A stretch of DNA of 39,468 bases from contig CALLVA010000174.1 in assembly GCA_938010655.1 (NCBI GenBank), positions 1 through 39,468 of the forward strand, read 5' to 3'. A program made the position numbers and the translations under genes. This DNA comes from an uncultured Parvularculaceae bacterium. GTDB lineage: Bacteria > Pseudomonadota > Alphaproteobacteria > Caulobacterales > Parvularculaceae. The notes under the pieces were generated by a model. That model was not told where the DNA came from, did not search any database, and saw only the letters and a program-made list of their open reading frames with translations. Numbering within the stretch: the stretch's first letter is position 1; every line of letters begins with the position of its first letter. Positions 29,372-38,741 of the stretch are shown piece after piece.

Positions 29372-30121
29372 ATGAAAGTGCTTGTGCCGGTTAAACGGGT
29401 TGTCGACTATAATGTGAAAGTGCGTGTCAAATCTGACCAAACTGATGTCGATCTCGCAAATGTCAAAATGTCCATGAACCCTTTTGATGAAATCGCGGTT
29501 GAAGAAGCGGTGCGCTTAAAAGAAGCTGGCACGGCCTCCGAGATTGTTGTTGTCTCCATCGGCCCTGAAAAAGCACAAGAACAAATTCGCCAAGCCCTCG
29601 CCATGGGCGGCGACAGAGGCATTCTCGTCACGACAGATGTGGACGCGGAAAGCCTTGGGGTGGCAAAGCTTTTAAAAGCGGTGTGCGACGAAGAAAAACC
29701 AGACATGGTGATTATGGGGAAGCAAGCCATTGATAATGACCAAAACCAGACAGGCCAAATGTTGGCGGCGCTGCTTGATTGGCCGCAAGGGACGTTTGCT
29801 TCAGAAGTTGCCCAAAATGGCGACAAGCTACATGTGACGCGTGAAATTGATGGCGGCTTACAAACCGTCGCGCTCAATCTCCCTGCCGTGGTGACCACAG
29901 ATTTGCGCCTGAACGAGCCGCGCTATGCGTCTTTGCCGAATATTATGAAGGCGAAGAAAAAAGAAATGGCGCAAAAAACGCCTGAAGATTATGGCGTAGA
30001 CCTCACGCCGCGCCTTTCCAAATTAAAAGTAACGGACCCACCAAAACGCGAGGCTGGCATTAAAGTGCCGGATGTTGCCACCCTTGTCGACAAACTGAAA
30101 AACGAAGCAGGAGTAATCTAA
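29372..30121 (+). CDS. etfB: electron transfer flavoprotein subunit beta
   Basis: [20 protein letters not shown] start; [45 protein letters not shown]. Confidence 0.96.
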   Translation: MKVLVPVKRVVDYNVKVRVKSDQTDVDLANVKMSMNPFDEIAVEEAVRLKEAGTASEIVVVSIGPEKAQEQIRQALAMGGDRGILVTTDVDAESLGVAKLLKAVCDEEKPDMVIMGKQAIDNDQNQTGQMLAALLDWPQGTFASEVAQNGDKLHVTREIDGGLQTVALNLPAVVTTDLRLNEPRYASLPNIMKAKKKEMAQKTPEDYGVDLTPRLSKLKVTDPPKREAGIKVPDVATLVDKLKNEAGVI

Positions 30122-30123
30122 CC

Positions 30124-31053
30124 ATGGCTATTTTAATTGTTGCTGACCATGCGAATACGGAACTTTCTGATTCAACAGCGAAAGTTGTCACTGCGGCTGG
30201 CCAGATTGGCGGCGATGTTGATATTTTGATCGCGGGCGAAAACGCCGCGGCGGCGGCTGATGCTGCCGCTAAAATTGTGGGCGTGCGCAAAGTGCTGCAT
30301 GCTGATGATGCGCATTATGGCAAAGGCCTTGCTGAACCGTTGACAGAATTGGTTCTATCCGTTGCTAGCGATTATGATGCGATTGTTGCGCCAGCCTCAA
30401 CATCTGGCAAAAACTTTATGCCGCGTGTCGCCGCGAAATTAGATGTGATGCAAATTTCTGAAATCACGGCGGTTGAAGCACCAGACACATTCCAACGTCC
30501 CATTTATGCTGGCAATGCTATTGCGACTGTAAAATCTTCCGACGCAAAGAAAGTCATTACCGTTCGTCCAACTTCATTTGCCGCTGCGGCAGATGGCGGA
30601 AGTGCGAGTGTTGAAAAAATTGGCAACGCAGCCTTCCCAAGCATTTCTGATTTTGTCAAAGAAGAGTTGACTGTTTCTGACCGCCCTGAACTTCAAGGCG
30701 CGAAGATTGTCATCTCCGGTGGTCGCGCTCTGGCGTCGACTGAAAACTTTGAAAAATATATTTATCCAGTTGCAGACAAGTTAGGGGCCGCGATTGGCGC
30801 TTCGCGAGCGGCTGTTGATGCTGGGTATATGCCAAACGATTATCAAGTTGGACAAACAGGCAAAGTTGTTGCCCCGGAACTTTATATTGCGTGCGGTATT
30901 TCCGGCGCGATCCAACATTTAGCTGGCATGAAAGACAGTAAAGTCATTGTTGCCATCAATAAGGATGAAGAAGCGCCTATTTTCTCTGTCGCAGATTATG
31001 GTTTGGTCGCAGACTTGTTTGAAGCGCTGCCAGAATTAGAAAAAGCGCTTTAA
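30124..31053 (+). CDS. etfA: electron transfer flavoprotein subunit alpha
   Basis: C-terminal FAD-binding region VVSGGRAL-type, [47 protein letters not shown]. Confidence 0.96.
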   Translation: MAILIVADHANTELSDSTAKVVTAAGQIGGDVDILIAGENAAAAADAAAKIVGVRKVLHADDAHYGKGLAEPLTELVLSVASDYDAIVAPASTSGKNFMPRVAAKLDVMQISEITAVEAPDTFQRPIYAGNAIATVKSSDAKKVITVRPTSFAAAADGGSASVEKIGNAAFPSISDFVKEELTVSDRPELQGAKIVISGGRALASTENFEKYIYPVADKLGAAIGASRAAVDAGYMPNDYQVGQTGKVVAPELYIACGISGAIQHLAGMKDSKVIVAINKDEEAPIFSVADYGLVADLFEALPELEKAL

Positions 31054-31069
31054 TCAAGCATCATATTGC

Positions 31070-31103
31070 AAAAAAACCCCCGGCTTTGACCGGGGGTTTT
31101 TTT
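31070..31103. terminator. bidirectional Rho-independent terminator
   Basis: AAAAAAACCCCCGgctttgaCCGGGGGTTTTTTT between convergent etfA and gor. Confidence 0.93.
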
Positions 31104-31128
31104 AATGGATAAGTTTTCAAGCGCTAAA

Positions 31129-32481
31129 TTATGACTTGGATAATGTCACGATCTCTTCTGCTGCTGTTGGGTGCAGGGCGCATGTCGCATCGAATTCTGC
31201 TTTTGTGATGCCATGTTTAATTGGAATGGCTAACATTTGAATCATCTCAGGCACTTCATGCCCCACTAGATGGCAGCCCAAAACGCGATCCGTCTTTGGA
31301 TCGACGATTAATTTCATCAGCATACGCTCTGGATTATCAGCCAGAATATTTTTCATTGGCCGGAAATCTGTTTTATATACGTCGACCTTACCAACTTTTT
31401 CTTTGGCCTCCGCCTCCGTCATGCCCACGACGCCTACGGGAGGTTGCGTGAAGACCGCCGCTGGAACGCAATCATATGACATCTTCTGAGCGTTATCGTT
31501 GAAATGCGTTTGGGCAAAAGAAATGCCTTCGCGAATGGCGACAGGGGTCAAATTGATCCGGTCCGTCACATCACCAATCGCAAAAATGCTCTCTTGGCTA
31601 CTTTGGTGCCAATCATCAACGATAATCGCACCATTTTCCTTGGTTTCCACACCTGCTTCGCGCAGACGCAATCCGCTTGTGGAAGGCCGACGCCCCACAG
31701 CCCACATCACTTGTTCTGCCTTGAGGGTTTCACCACTATTGAGGTGAACATGTTTCAAAGATGTTTTTTCTTCGATCCGGGTAAAGATTGTTTTGGTTAA
31801 AACTCTCACCCCTTTATTTTCCAGCTCTTGATGCACTTGCTTTTGCACATCCGCATCAAACCCACGCAGCACATTTTCACCGCGATAGACCAATGTTACA
31901 TCGGACCCAAGGCCCGCAAAAATAAACGCAAATTCAAGGGCGATATATCCGCCGCCAGCAATCACAATGCTTTTAGGCAATTCTGGCAAATCTAAAGCAT
32001 CATCAGACGTGATCCCAAGATCATGGCCTTCAATAGATTGGTCTGTCCAAGGATATCCCCCAACAGCGATCAGAATTTTTTCCGCTGTAACGTCTTTGCC
32101 TTCATTCACCAGATGCACAGTATGTTTATCTTTGAAGACGGCGCGATCATGAAACGTTTTGATGTCTGAATTATCGAGAAGTTTTTGATAAATCCCATTC
32201 AGCCGATCAATTTCCTTATTCTTATTGGTAATGAGTGTTTTCCAATCAAAGCTGACATTATCAGCCGACCAGCCATAACCTTTCGCATCTTCAAAAGCGT
32301 GACTGAACTCAGACGCATAAACGAGGAATTTCTTTGGGACGCAGCCACGTATCACGCAAGTGCCGCCAACGCGGCTTTCTTCGGCAATAGCTACTTTTTT
32401 GCCCATGCCCGCCACAAGCCGACTCGCCCGAACGCCCCCGGAACCTGCGCCAATGACGAATAAATCATAATCATATGCCAT
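31129..32481 (-). CDS. gor: glutathione-disulfide reductase
   Basis: FVIGAGSGGVRASRLVAGMGKKVAIAEESRVGGTCVIRGCVPKK with redox CVIRGC; C-terminal HPTAAEE. Confidence 0.94.
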   Translation of the reverse strand: MAYDYDLFVIGAGSGGVRASRLVAGMGKKVAIAEESRVGGTCVIRGCVPKKFLVYASEFSHAFEDAKGYGWSADNVSFDWKTLITNKNKEIDRLNGIYQKLLDNSDIKTFHDRAVFKDKHTVHLVNEGKDVTAEKILIAVGGYPWTDQSIEGHDLGITSDDALDLPELPKSIVIAGGGYIALEFAFIFAGLGSDVTLVYRGENVLRGFDADVQKQVHQELENKGVRVLTKTIFTRIEEKTSLKHVHLNSGETLKAEQVMWAVGRRPSTSGLRLREAGVETKENGAIIVDDWHQSSQESIFAIGDVTDRINLTPVAIREGISFAQTHFNDNAQKMSYDCVPAAVFTQPPVGVVGMTEAEAKEKVGKVDVYKTDFRPMKNILADNPERMLMKLIVDPKTDRVLGCHLVGHEVPEMIQMLAIPIKHGITKAEFDATCALHPTAAEEIVTLSKS

Positions 32482-32510
32482 AGAGACATCCTTTAATTGC
32501 AGAATTACTT

Positions 32511-33023
32511 TTAAGCGCCTGGCATAAAGCCAATCCCATGGGTGAAGCGCTCATCTTGAAATGTCGCTAAATCTTTTTTGAAGACTGACAATAATTCAGC
32601 GAAAATAGACTCAAAAACAGGGTCAAGCTTGCCCGAAAATTCTAACGGCACTTTGACCATTGGTTGATTGGCAACATAAACATCAAATGTGTCCCCCGTT
32701 ACCTCGACGCGAACGCCCGTGCGCAACCAAAGCGCACCGCTATCTTCAACATTGTCGACGATAGCGCAAATCCCAAATAGAACAGGCTCCAGGCGAACGA
32801 CTTGCGCGCCATGAAAACTAAAAGCAGCATCACCATAATGATGTCTTGGATCAAAAGGGCCTTGCGCCGGCACCGCAACAACTTTTTCTTTGGGACAGCT
32901 CAACCAGTCCGCATAACCCGACAAAACAGCTTCCCCAAACCCTTTACAGCGCACGAGGTTTTCCATCGCGGCTTCGCCATATTCTGCGATGGCCTCTTTC
33001 AATTCATCATATTTGGTAGTCAT
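32511..33023 (-). CDS. hypothetical protein
   Basis: Complete ORF (start chosen at MTTKYDEL) between gor and rpiA in the same orientation. Confidence 0.7.
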   Translation of the reverse strand: MTTKYDELKEAIAEYGEAAMENLVRCKGFGEAVLSGYADWLSCPKEKVVAVPAQGPFDPRHHYGDAAFSFHGAQVVRLEPVLFGICAIVDNVEDSGALWLRTGVRVEVTGDTFDVYVANQPMVKVPLEFSGKLDPVFESIFAELLSVFKKDLATFQDERFTHGIGFMPGA

Positions 33024-33095
33024 GACGGTCCTATGGCACAAAATTTTTAAGAGGGTCGCATTATAGAGGAGGTTTTGCCGTATGACGACAGAGCT

Positions 33096-33830
33096 TTAGG
33101 CTTTTTTAGCTTCCACCACTGTCACACCTGCGTCAGTGCCAAAAATCGCCATATCCGCAAGCCCGACAAAAAGGCCCGTTTCGACGACACCGGGAATCAT
33201 ATCTAAAGCACGATCAAGGGCATCCGCATCTGGAATACGAACGCAGGCAATATCTACGATATAATTACCGCCATCAGTACGATAGACCCCGCCGCCAGCC
33301 TCGCGCGGGCCGGGCCGCAGATTTAGAGAAGGGGCTTTGATCCCTTGTGCTTCGAGAACCCGGCGAATTTTTTGAATGGTCAATGGCCACGAGAACCGAT
33401 CAATCTCAACCGGGAGAGCAAACTTGCCCAATTGCGCAACGTTTTTGCTCTCATCCGCAATGACAATCATCCGCGTCCCAGAAGAGGCAATAATTTTTTC
33501 CCGAAGCAACGCCCCGCCGCCGCCTTTGATCAGATTGAGATCACCATCACATTCATCCGCCCCATCAATCACAAGATCAATGACGGTGCTTTCATCAGGA
33601 TCAATTAATTCAACTCCAGCCGCTTCGGCCAAGCGGCGCGTTTCTTCTGACGTGGGAATACACCGAACTGTCAGGCCCTTTTGTACCATGAGACCAACAG
33701 CCGCCACCAAATGCGCCGCGGTTGAGCCCGTGCCCAAACCAAGGGTCATGCCGTCTTGAATATATTTAGCAGCCTCTTCGGCAGCTTGGCGTTTTTTATC
33801 GTCAGAGGTGGTCATGATTTCTGCTCTCAT
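33096..33830 (-). CDS. rpiA: ribose-5-phosphate isomerase A
   Basis: GLGTGSTAAHLV, DLVIDGADECDGDLNLIKGGGGALLREKI motifs. Start may be the internal MTTSDDKK. Confidence 0.95.
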   Translation of the reverse strand: MRAEIMTTSDDKKRQAAEEAAKYIQDGMTLGLGTGSTAAHLVAAVGLMVQKGLTVRCIPTSEETRRLAEAAGVELIDPDESTVIDLVIDGADECDGDLNLIKGGGGALLREKIIASSGTRMIVIADESKNVAQLGKFALPVEIDRFSWPLTIQKIRRVLEAQGIKAPSLNLRPGPREAGGGVYRTDGGNYIVDIACVRIPDADALDRALDMIPGVVETGLFVGLADMAIFGTDAGVTVVEAKKA

Positions 33831-33879
33831 TTTGCCCGATCAAAATACGCATTTTTGCGCATTTAGCAATAAACAAGAG

Positions 33880-35715
33880 CTATTCCACCGTCACAGATTT
33901 TGCCAAATTGCGCGGCTGATCCACATCCGTTCCTTTTGAGCAAGCGGTATAATAAGCCAGCAATTGGATGGGTACAGAATATGCTAATGGGGAGAGCATC
34001 GGGTCTGTTTCTGGCACAGCAATCGAGCGCCAGAGCTTGCCCCCTTTTTCCGCTTCAGCAATGCCTTTTTCAGAAGACACCAAAAGACATTTGCCGCCGC
34101 GCGCCATGACTTCATGCATATTGGAAATTGTTTTTTCAAACAGAACATCGTCATCTGGCGCCACCACGATGACAGGCACATCTTCATCGATCAACGCGAT
34201 AGGACCATGCTTCAACTCTCCAGCCGCATAGCCTTCTGCGTGAATATAAGAAATTTCTTTAAGCTTCAACGCGCCTTCCAATGCCATTGGATAAGACACA
34301 CCGCGACCAAGATATAAAACATCCCGTGCTTTGGCGATATCATCAGCAAGGGCTTTAATGTCAGCTTCGGATTTCAACGCTTCAGAGATCTGGCGCGGCG
34401 CTTCCAAGAGCGCGGTTACGAGACGGTTTTCCTCTTCGGGAGAAATTGTGCCCCGCTGTTTCCCGGCTGCAATGGCCACGCAAGCAAGCGCTGCTAATTG
34501 GCAGGTAAATGCTTTGGTTGAAGCAACCCCAATTTCTGGGCCCGCATATGTCGGGCAAAGGCCATGGCTTTCCCGCGCAATGGTTGATTCTGGCACATTC
34601 ACGATCGAGCAAATCATTTGCCCATTTTCTTTTGCATCGCGCAATGCCGCCAATGTGTCTGCGGTCTCCCCAGATTGGGAGATAAACAACGCCCCGCCAT
34701 TCTTCGTATACACCATATCGCGATACCGAAGCTCAGAAGCCACATCAATTTCAATCGGTAAGCGCGCCCATTTTTCAAACCAATATTTTGAAATCAACCC
34801 CGCATAAAATGCGGTGCCACAGGCGGACATGGTCAATCGATCAATATTGGTAAAATCAAGCGTGTCTGCCGGCAGTGAAATTGTTTTGGATACCGGGTCA
34901 ATATAAGCCGATAGTGTATGCCCGACGACTTCAACCTGTTCATGAATTTCCTTCGCCATAAAATGACGATGGCCACCCTTATCAACCATCATGGCCGACG
35001 CTTGGGAAATTTGCTCTTCGCGAGAAACAGCGTTGCCCTCAACATCGAAAATATCAAACCCATCCCGGCGAATCTCAGCCAAATCACCTTCCGCAAGATA
35101 GGTCACCAAATTTGTAAAAGGCGCAAGCGCATACGCATCAGAGCCGAGGAACATTTCTCCTTCGCCGCGCCCTATCGCCAGAGGGCTGCCTTGGCGTGCA
35201 CATAAAATAAAACCATCATTACCCGGAAAAATAGCGGCCAGTGCATAAGCGCCTGTCAGTCTTTTAACCGCCGCCATAAAGGCCTGTTTTGGGCCTAAAT
35301 TTTGAGTCATCATCAGATGCGTCACAAGTTGCGGCACAACTTCTGTGTCCGTCTCGCTTTCAAAGACACGGCCTTCCGCGATCAACTCTGCGCGCAAATC
35401 TGCAAAATTTTCGATAATACCATTATGCGCAATCGCCACGCGATCTGTGGAATGAGGATGTGCATTTGCTTCTGTCGGCGCCCCATGGGTGGCCCAACGG
35501 GTCTGCCCGATGGAGACGACGCCTTCCAAAGGCTCAGCATCCAAAAGAGCTTTCAAATTCACCATCTTGCCTTTGGCGCGGCGGCGCGCCATGACGCCAT
35601 CTTTCAAAGTGGCTATGCCTGCTGAATCATATCCTCGATATTCAAGCCGTTTCATCATTTCAAAAACGGAAACCGCTGCTTCTTCTCGCCCAATGACACC
35701 TACTATACCGCACAT
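33880..35715 (-). CDS. glmS: glutamine--fructose-6-phosphate aminotransferase (isomerizing)
   Basis: MCGIVGVIG N-terminal Cys; SIS domain motifs; C-terminal DVDQPRNLAKSVTVE. Confidence 0.97.
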   Translation of the reverse strand: MCGIVGVIGREEAAVSVFEMMKRLEYRGYDSAGIATLKDGVMARRRAKGKMVNLKALLDAEPLEGVVSIGQTRWATHGAPTEANAHPHSTDRVAIAHNGIIENFADLRAELIAEGRVFESETDTEVVPQLVTHLMMTQNLGPKQAFMAAVKRLTGAYALAAIFPGNDGFILCARQGSPLAIGRGEGEMFLGSDAYALAPFTNLVTYLAEGDLAEIRRDGFDIFDVEGNAVSREEQISQASAMMVDKGGHRHFMAKEIHEQVEVVGHTLSAYIDPVSKTISLPADTLDFTNIDRLTMSACGTAFYAGLISKYWFEKWARLPIEIDVASELRYRDMVYTKNGGALFISQSGETADTLAALRDAKENGQMICSIVNVPESTIARESHGLCPTYAGPEIGVASTKAFTCQLAALACVAIAAGKQRGTISPEEENRLVTALLEAPRQISEALKSEADIKALADDIAKARDVLYLGRGVSYPMALEGALKLKEISYIHAEGYAAGELKHGPIALIDEDVPVIVVAPDDDVLFEKTISNMHEVMARGGKCLLVSSEKGIAEAEKGGKLWRSIAVPETDPMLSPLAYSVPIQLLAYYTACSKGTDVDQPRNLAKSVTVE

Positions 35716-35726
35716 ATTATTATATC

Positions 35727-37073
35727 CTATTTCTTATTCTTTGCACGGAACGTTGCCGCCCAGCCAGATTTCATGACTTGTCGACCCCGCGCCACCGCCA
35801 GATCATCTTTTTCGACATTCTTTGTGACAACTGATCCAGACCCCACATAAGCTCCATCTCCAATGGAAACTGGTGCCACTAAAGAAGAATTGGACCCGAC
35901 AAACGCGCCAGCGCCAATCTCTGTCTTGAATTTATTGAACCCATCATAATTACAAGTGATCGTGCCTGCGCCAATATTAGCATCTGCCCCCACATGAGCA
36001 TCGCCAATATAACTCAAATGGTTCACCTTTGCGCCCGCTTCCAAAACTGCTTTTTTCAGCTCAACAAAATTGCCCACTTTTGACGCTGGTCCCAAATCTG
36101 CCCCCGGTCGCAGCCGCGCATATGGCCCTGCCATCGCCCCTTCTCGAACGATTGTGCCTTCAAGGTGGGAAAAGGCTTTGATCTCCGCGTTATTTTCAAC
36201 CGTCACGCCGGGCGCAAAGACAACCCCCTGCCCAATGATGACATCTTGACCAATTTTGGTATCATAAGAAAAATAAGTCGTATGCTGATCTAAAAGCGTT
36301 GCGCCATCTTCCATCGCTTTTTGGCGCGCGCGCCGCTGGAACACATCTTCTGCCACCGCTAATTCAACCCGCGAATTAACCCCCAACACTTCTTCTTCTG
36401 TGCCTTCCACAACCGAACAAGAGTGACCCGCATCACGCGCCAAACCGACAATATCTGTCAGATAATATTCGCCCTTCGCATTCTCATTGCCAATTTTGGG
36501 CAATTCGTTTTTCAAAACATCAGAATGGATTGCCATGAAACCAGAATTACAAAGCCCAACCGCAAGCTCGTCTGGGCTTGCTTCTTTTGCCTCAACAATT
36601 TTTAAGAGGCTGCCTTCTTGATCGGTGATCAGGCGTCCATAAGCGCCTGCATCTTCCAAGGTAAACCCCAGAACCGCAACACCCGCCCCTGCTGTCACTG
36701 CGTCCACAAGTTTTTGCAGGGTTTGCGCGGTCACCAAAGGACTATCCGCAAAGAGCACCAAGACAACACCGTGAAAACCATCAAGACCTGGCAAGGCTTG
36801 CGCGACAGCATCGCCCGTGCCTTGCGGCGGCGCTTGCACAAAAATACCGGCTTCAGCATGCAATGACGTTGCGACATCACCAACTTCCGGCGCGTGATCG
36901 CCAATTACAACACCAAGCCGCGTCAGCTGTAATGTCTCTACGGTTTTGATCACGTGGCCGAGCATCGGCAGCCCCCCAACAGGGTGCAGCACTTTTGGCA
37001 AAGCTGATTTCATTCTGGTGCCATGGCCAGCCGCCAAAATGATCGCTGCAATATCAGTTTTCGTCGCGCTCAT
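35727..37073 (-). CDS. glmU: bifunctional UDP-GlcNAc pyrophosphorylase / GlcN-1-P acetyltransferase
   Basis: IILAAGHGTRMKSALPKVLHPVGG, hexapeptide repeats, TITCNYDGFNKFKTEIGAGAFVGSNSSLVAPV. Start set at MSATKTD (37073); the ORF-track extension to 37232 is not supported by homology. Confidence 0.96.
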   Translation of the reverse strand: MSATKTDIAAIILAAGHGTRMKSALPKVLHPVGGLPMLGHVIKTVETLQLTRLGVVIGDHAPEVGDVATSLHAEAGIFVQAPPQGTGDAVAQALPGLDGFHGVVLVLFADSPLVTAQTLQKLVDAVTAGAGVAVLGFTLEDAGAYGRLITDQEGSLLKIVEAKEASPDELAVGLCNSGFMAIHSDVLKNELPKIGNENAKGEYYLTDIVGLARDAGHSCSVVEGTEEEVLGVNSRVELAVAEDVFQRRARQKAMEDGATLLDQHTTYFSYDTKIGQDVIIGQGVVFAPGVTVENNAEIKAFSHLEGTIVREGAMAGPYARLRPGADLGPASKVGNFVELKKAVLEAGAKVNHLSYIGDAHVGADANIGAGTITCNYDGFNKFKTEIGAGAFVGSNSSLVAPVSIGDGAYVGSGSVVTKNVEKDDLAVARGRQVMKSGWAATFRAKNKK

Positions 37074-37225
37074 GAGTGTATCATTCTCCCCGGTCTTGCC
37101 CCGCTCGTTGCATATCTTATAGCAAGAAGCTTGCCCAGTGACGTTATGTTTCTTTTTCTTTCCAACGTCTCCTAAACTCTGAAAAAGATTGAGATATATT
37201 GTCAACACAGCTTCAGGGTGAATCC

Positions 37226-37420
37226 ATGACACCGCTTAACACGCTCTGCGTTATTTTTGATCTTGATGGCACCTTGATTGAGACCGCGCCAGACTTAGCC
37301 GGGGCCATGAACCGCGTGTTGATCAACGAAGGATATGCGGCTTTGCCTGTCTCGCAGGTGCGCCCACTGATTGGCCATGGCGGTCGCGCGATGCTGCGGG
37401 GCGCTTTAACCCATTTTTGA
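37226..37420 (+). pseudogene. gph: truncated HAD phosphatase (phosphoglycolate phosphatase-like) remnant
   Basis: Starts VIFDLDGTLIETAPDLAGAMNRVL...GHGGRAMLRGALTHF and then stops after about 65 aa; a shifted frame continues as FEEGIEANS but no HAD motif II/III follows. Confidence 0.75.
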
Positions 37421-37442
37421 AGAGGGGATTGAGGCAAATAGC

Positions 37443-37460
37443 ACGCCCTTAGGGCGTTTT
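37443..37460 (+). terminator. short terminator-like hairpin after the gph remnant
   Basis: ACGCCC-TTA-GGGCGT followed by TTT. Confidence 0.4.
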
Positions 37461-37552
37461 AGATACGAAACCGCCCCCAAAACGAAAATTCCCGGCGGCG
37501 GCTTTTTCTGCCACTACCGGGAATTGAATTATTCTCTAAAAATCGCCGAGCT

Positions 37553-37747
37553 TTAAACCACTTGTTGGGTTCGCTGGGGCATCCCATTGACCATGTTGCT
37601 ACGCAGATCGGTCCGGGCGGATCTCATTGTTGAGACGAAGCCTTCCTTGACCAATTCTACATTTACTTCAAAGCCTTGCTTGCGCCAATAGTCTGCAATT
37701 TTTTGCTCCAACCGAGCAGCGCCATCTTTGTTACAATAATCTGACAT
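37553..37747 (-). CDS. small hypothetical protein
   Basis: Start chosen at MSDYCNKDG; a compact globular-looking ORF (RLEQKIADYWRKQGFEVNVELVKEGF) with TCCTCC/GGAGGA complement (RBS) upstream on the minus strand. Confidence 0.65.
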   Translation of the reverse strand: MSDYCNKDGAARLEQKIADYWRKQGFEVNVELVKEGFVSTMRSARTDLRSNMVNGMPQRTQQVV

Positions 37748-37981
37748 CAGTTTCCTCCGTGACAAATCAAAAAATCAAAGGTGCTTCCCTTTCTTATAGG
37801 GGGAAATCACTCTTGCCTTATATTTATAGGTTAGATTCAGGGTCTGTCCATAGACCAAACTATAAAATTGCCAATTTTTATAAGTTTATCCTCTTTTTGT
37901 GATTTTTTGTGCTATATTTCATGGCAATTAATTAGTTTTACGTATATTTTATGCGCCTAACAAATATTTTTAGAGGCCATC

Positions 37982-38671
37982 ATGCGAGAACCTTTACTCT
38001 CTTCCTTGCGAGAGACCGTCGACACCACGCCAGATCTCACCGCTATTGGGGAGCGTATTCGTGTTGCGCGCAAGAATATCGGCTTGAAACAGGCCGATCT
38101 GGCTGAACGACTTGGGGTCACCCAACCGACTGTAGCCAATTGGGAATCGGGGGTTCACGATCCTCGTCAGTTAATGTTGGCCAAAATTGCGGAAACAGTT
38201 GGGGCAAGCCTTGGTTGGCTCGCCAGTGGGGAGCGATCTCAGCAAGAAAAAGACAAGCAACCCGCCGCGGCCTATTTGCGCCGGGGGCTGTTCCATGTGC
38301 CCATTGTCTTGATGCGGGACATTGCCCGATTATCAGAAGCCCCGGACATGGATTTTCATACCTATGCCACGGATTATATTCCCTTCACGGCGGGCAATGA
38401 TGGTGTCTTTGGTGTTTTCGTTAAAGACCCTGCTATGGATCTTGCTTTTCCGGGAGAGACCTTGGCGGTGATAGACCCTAAATTGCGCAGCCCGGTCGAT
38501 GGGGATTTTGTACTGATGTCCCGGGAAGGCGAAGAACCGTATATTCGAAAATGGCGCGTCAATCCGATCCGGCTTGAGCCTGTTTCCAGCATGATGAGTT
38601 TTGAGCCTGTGCCCGTCAATAATTTGAAAGGGCTTCTTGGCTCTGTCTTGGTGTCCATTCGATTCCATTAA
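37982..38671 (+). CDS. XRE-family regulator with S24/LexA-like C-terminal domain
   Basis: HTH: IGERIRVARKNIGLKQADLAERLGVTQPTVANWESGVHDP; C-terminal FPGETLAVIDPKLRSPVDGDFVLMSREGEEPYIRKW. Confidence 0.85.
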   Translation: MREPLLSSLRETVDTTPDLTAIGERIRVARKNIGLKQADLAERLGVTQPTVANWESGVHDPRQLMLAKIAETVGASLGWLASGERSQQEKDKQPAAAYLRRGLFHVPIVLMRDIARLSEAPDMDFHTYATDYIPFTAGNDGVFGVFVKDPAMDLAFPGETLAVIDPKLRSPVDGDFVLMSREGEEPYIRKWRVNPIRLEPVSSMMSFEPVPVNNLKGLLGSVLVSIRFH

Positions 38672-38741
38672 AACATATTGCTTTTACAGAAACGGCAATA
38701 TCTCTATTGCACCACTCTCTTGCCCTGCTTAAACCCCTTTT

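Noticed and set aside
35716-37073. glmS ribozyme upstream of glmS
   Set aside because: Only 11 nt separate glmU and glmS; the ribozyme is known from Gram-positive lineages and no space exists for it.
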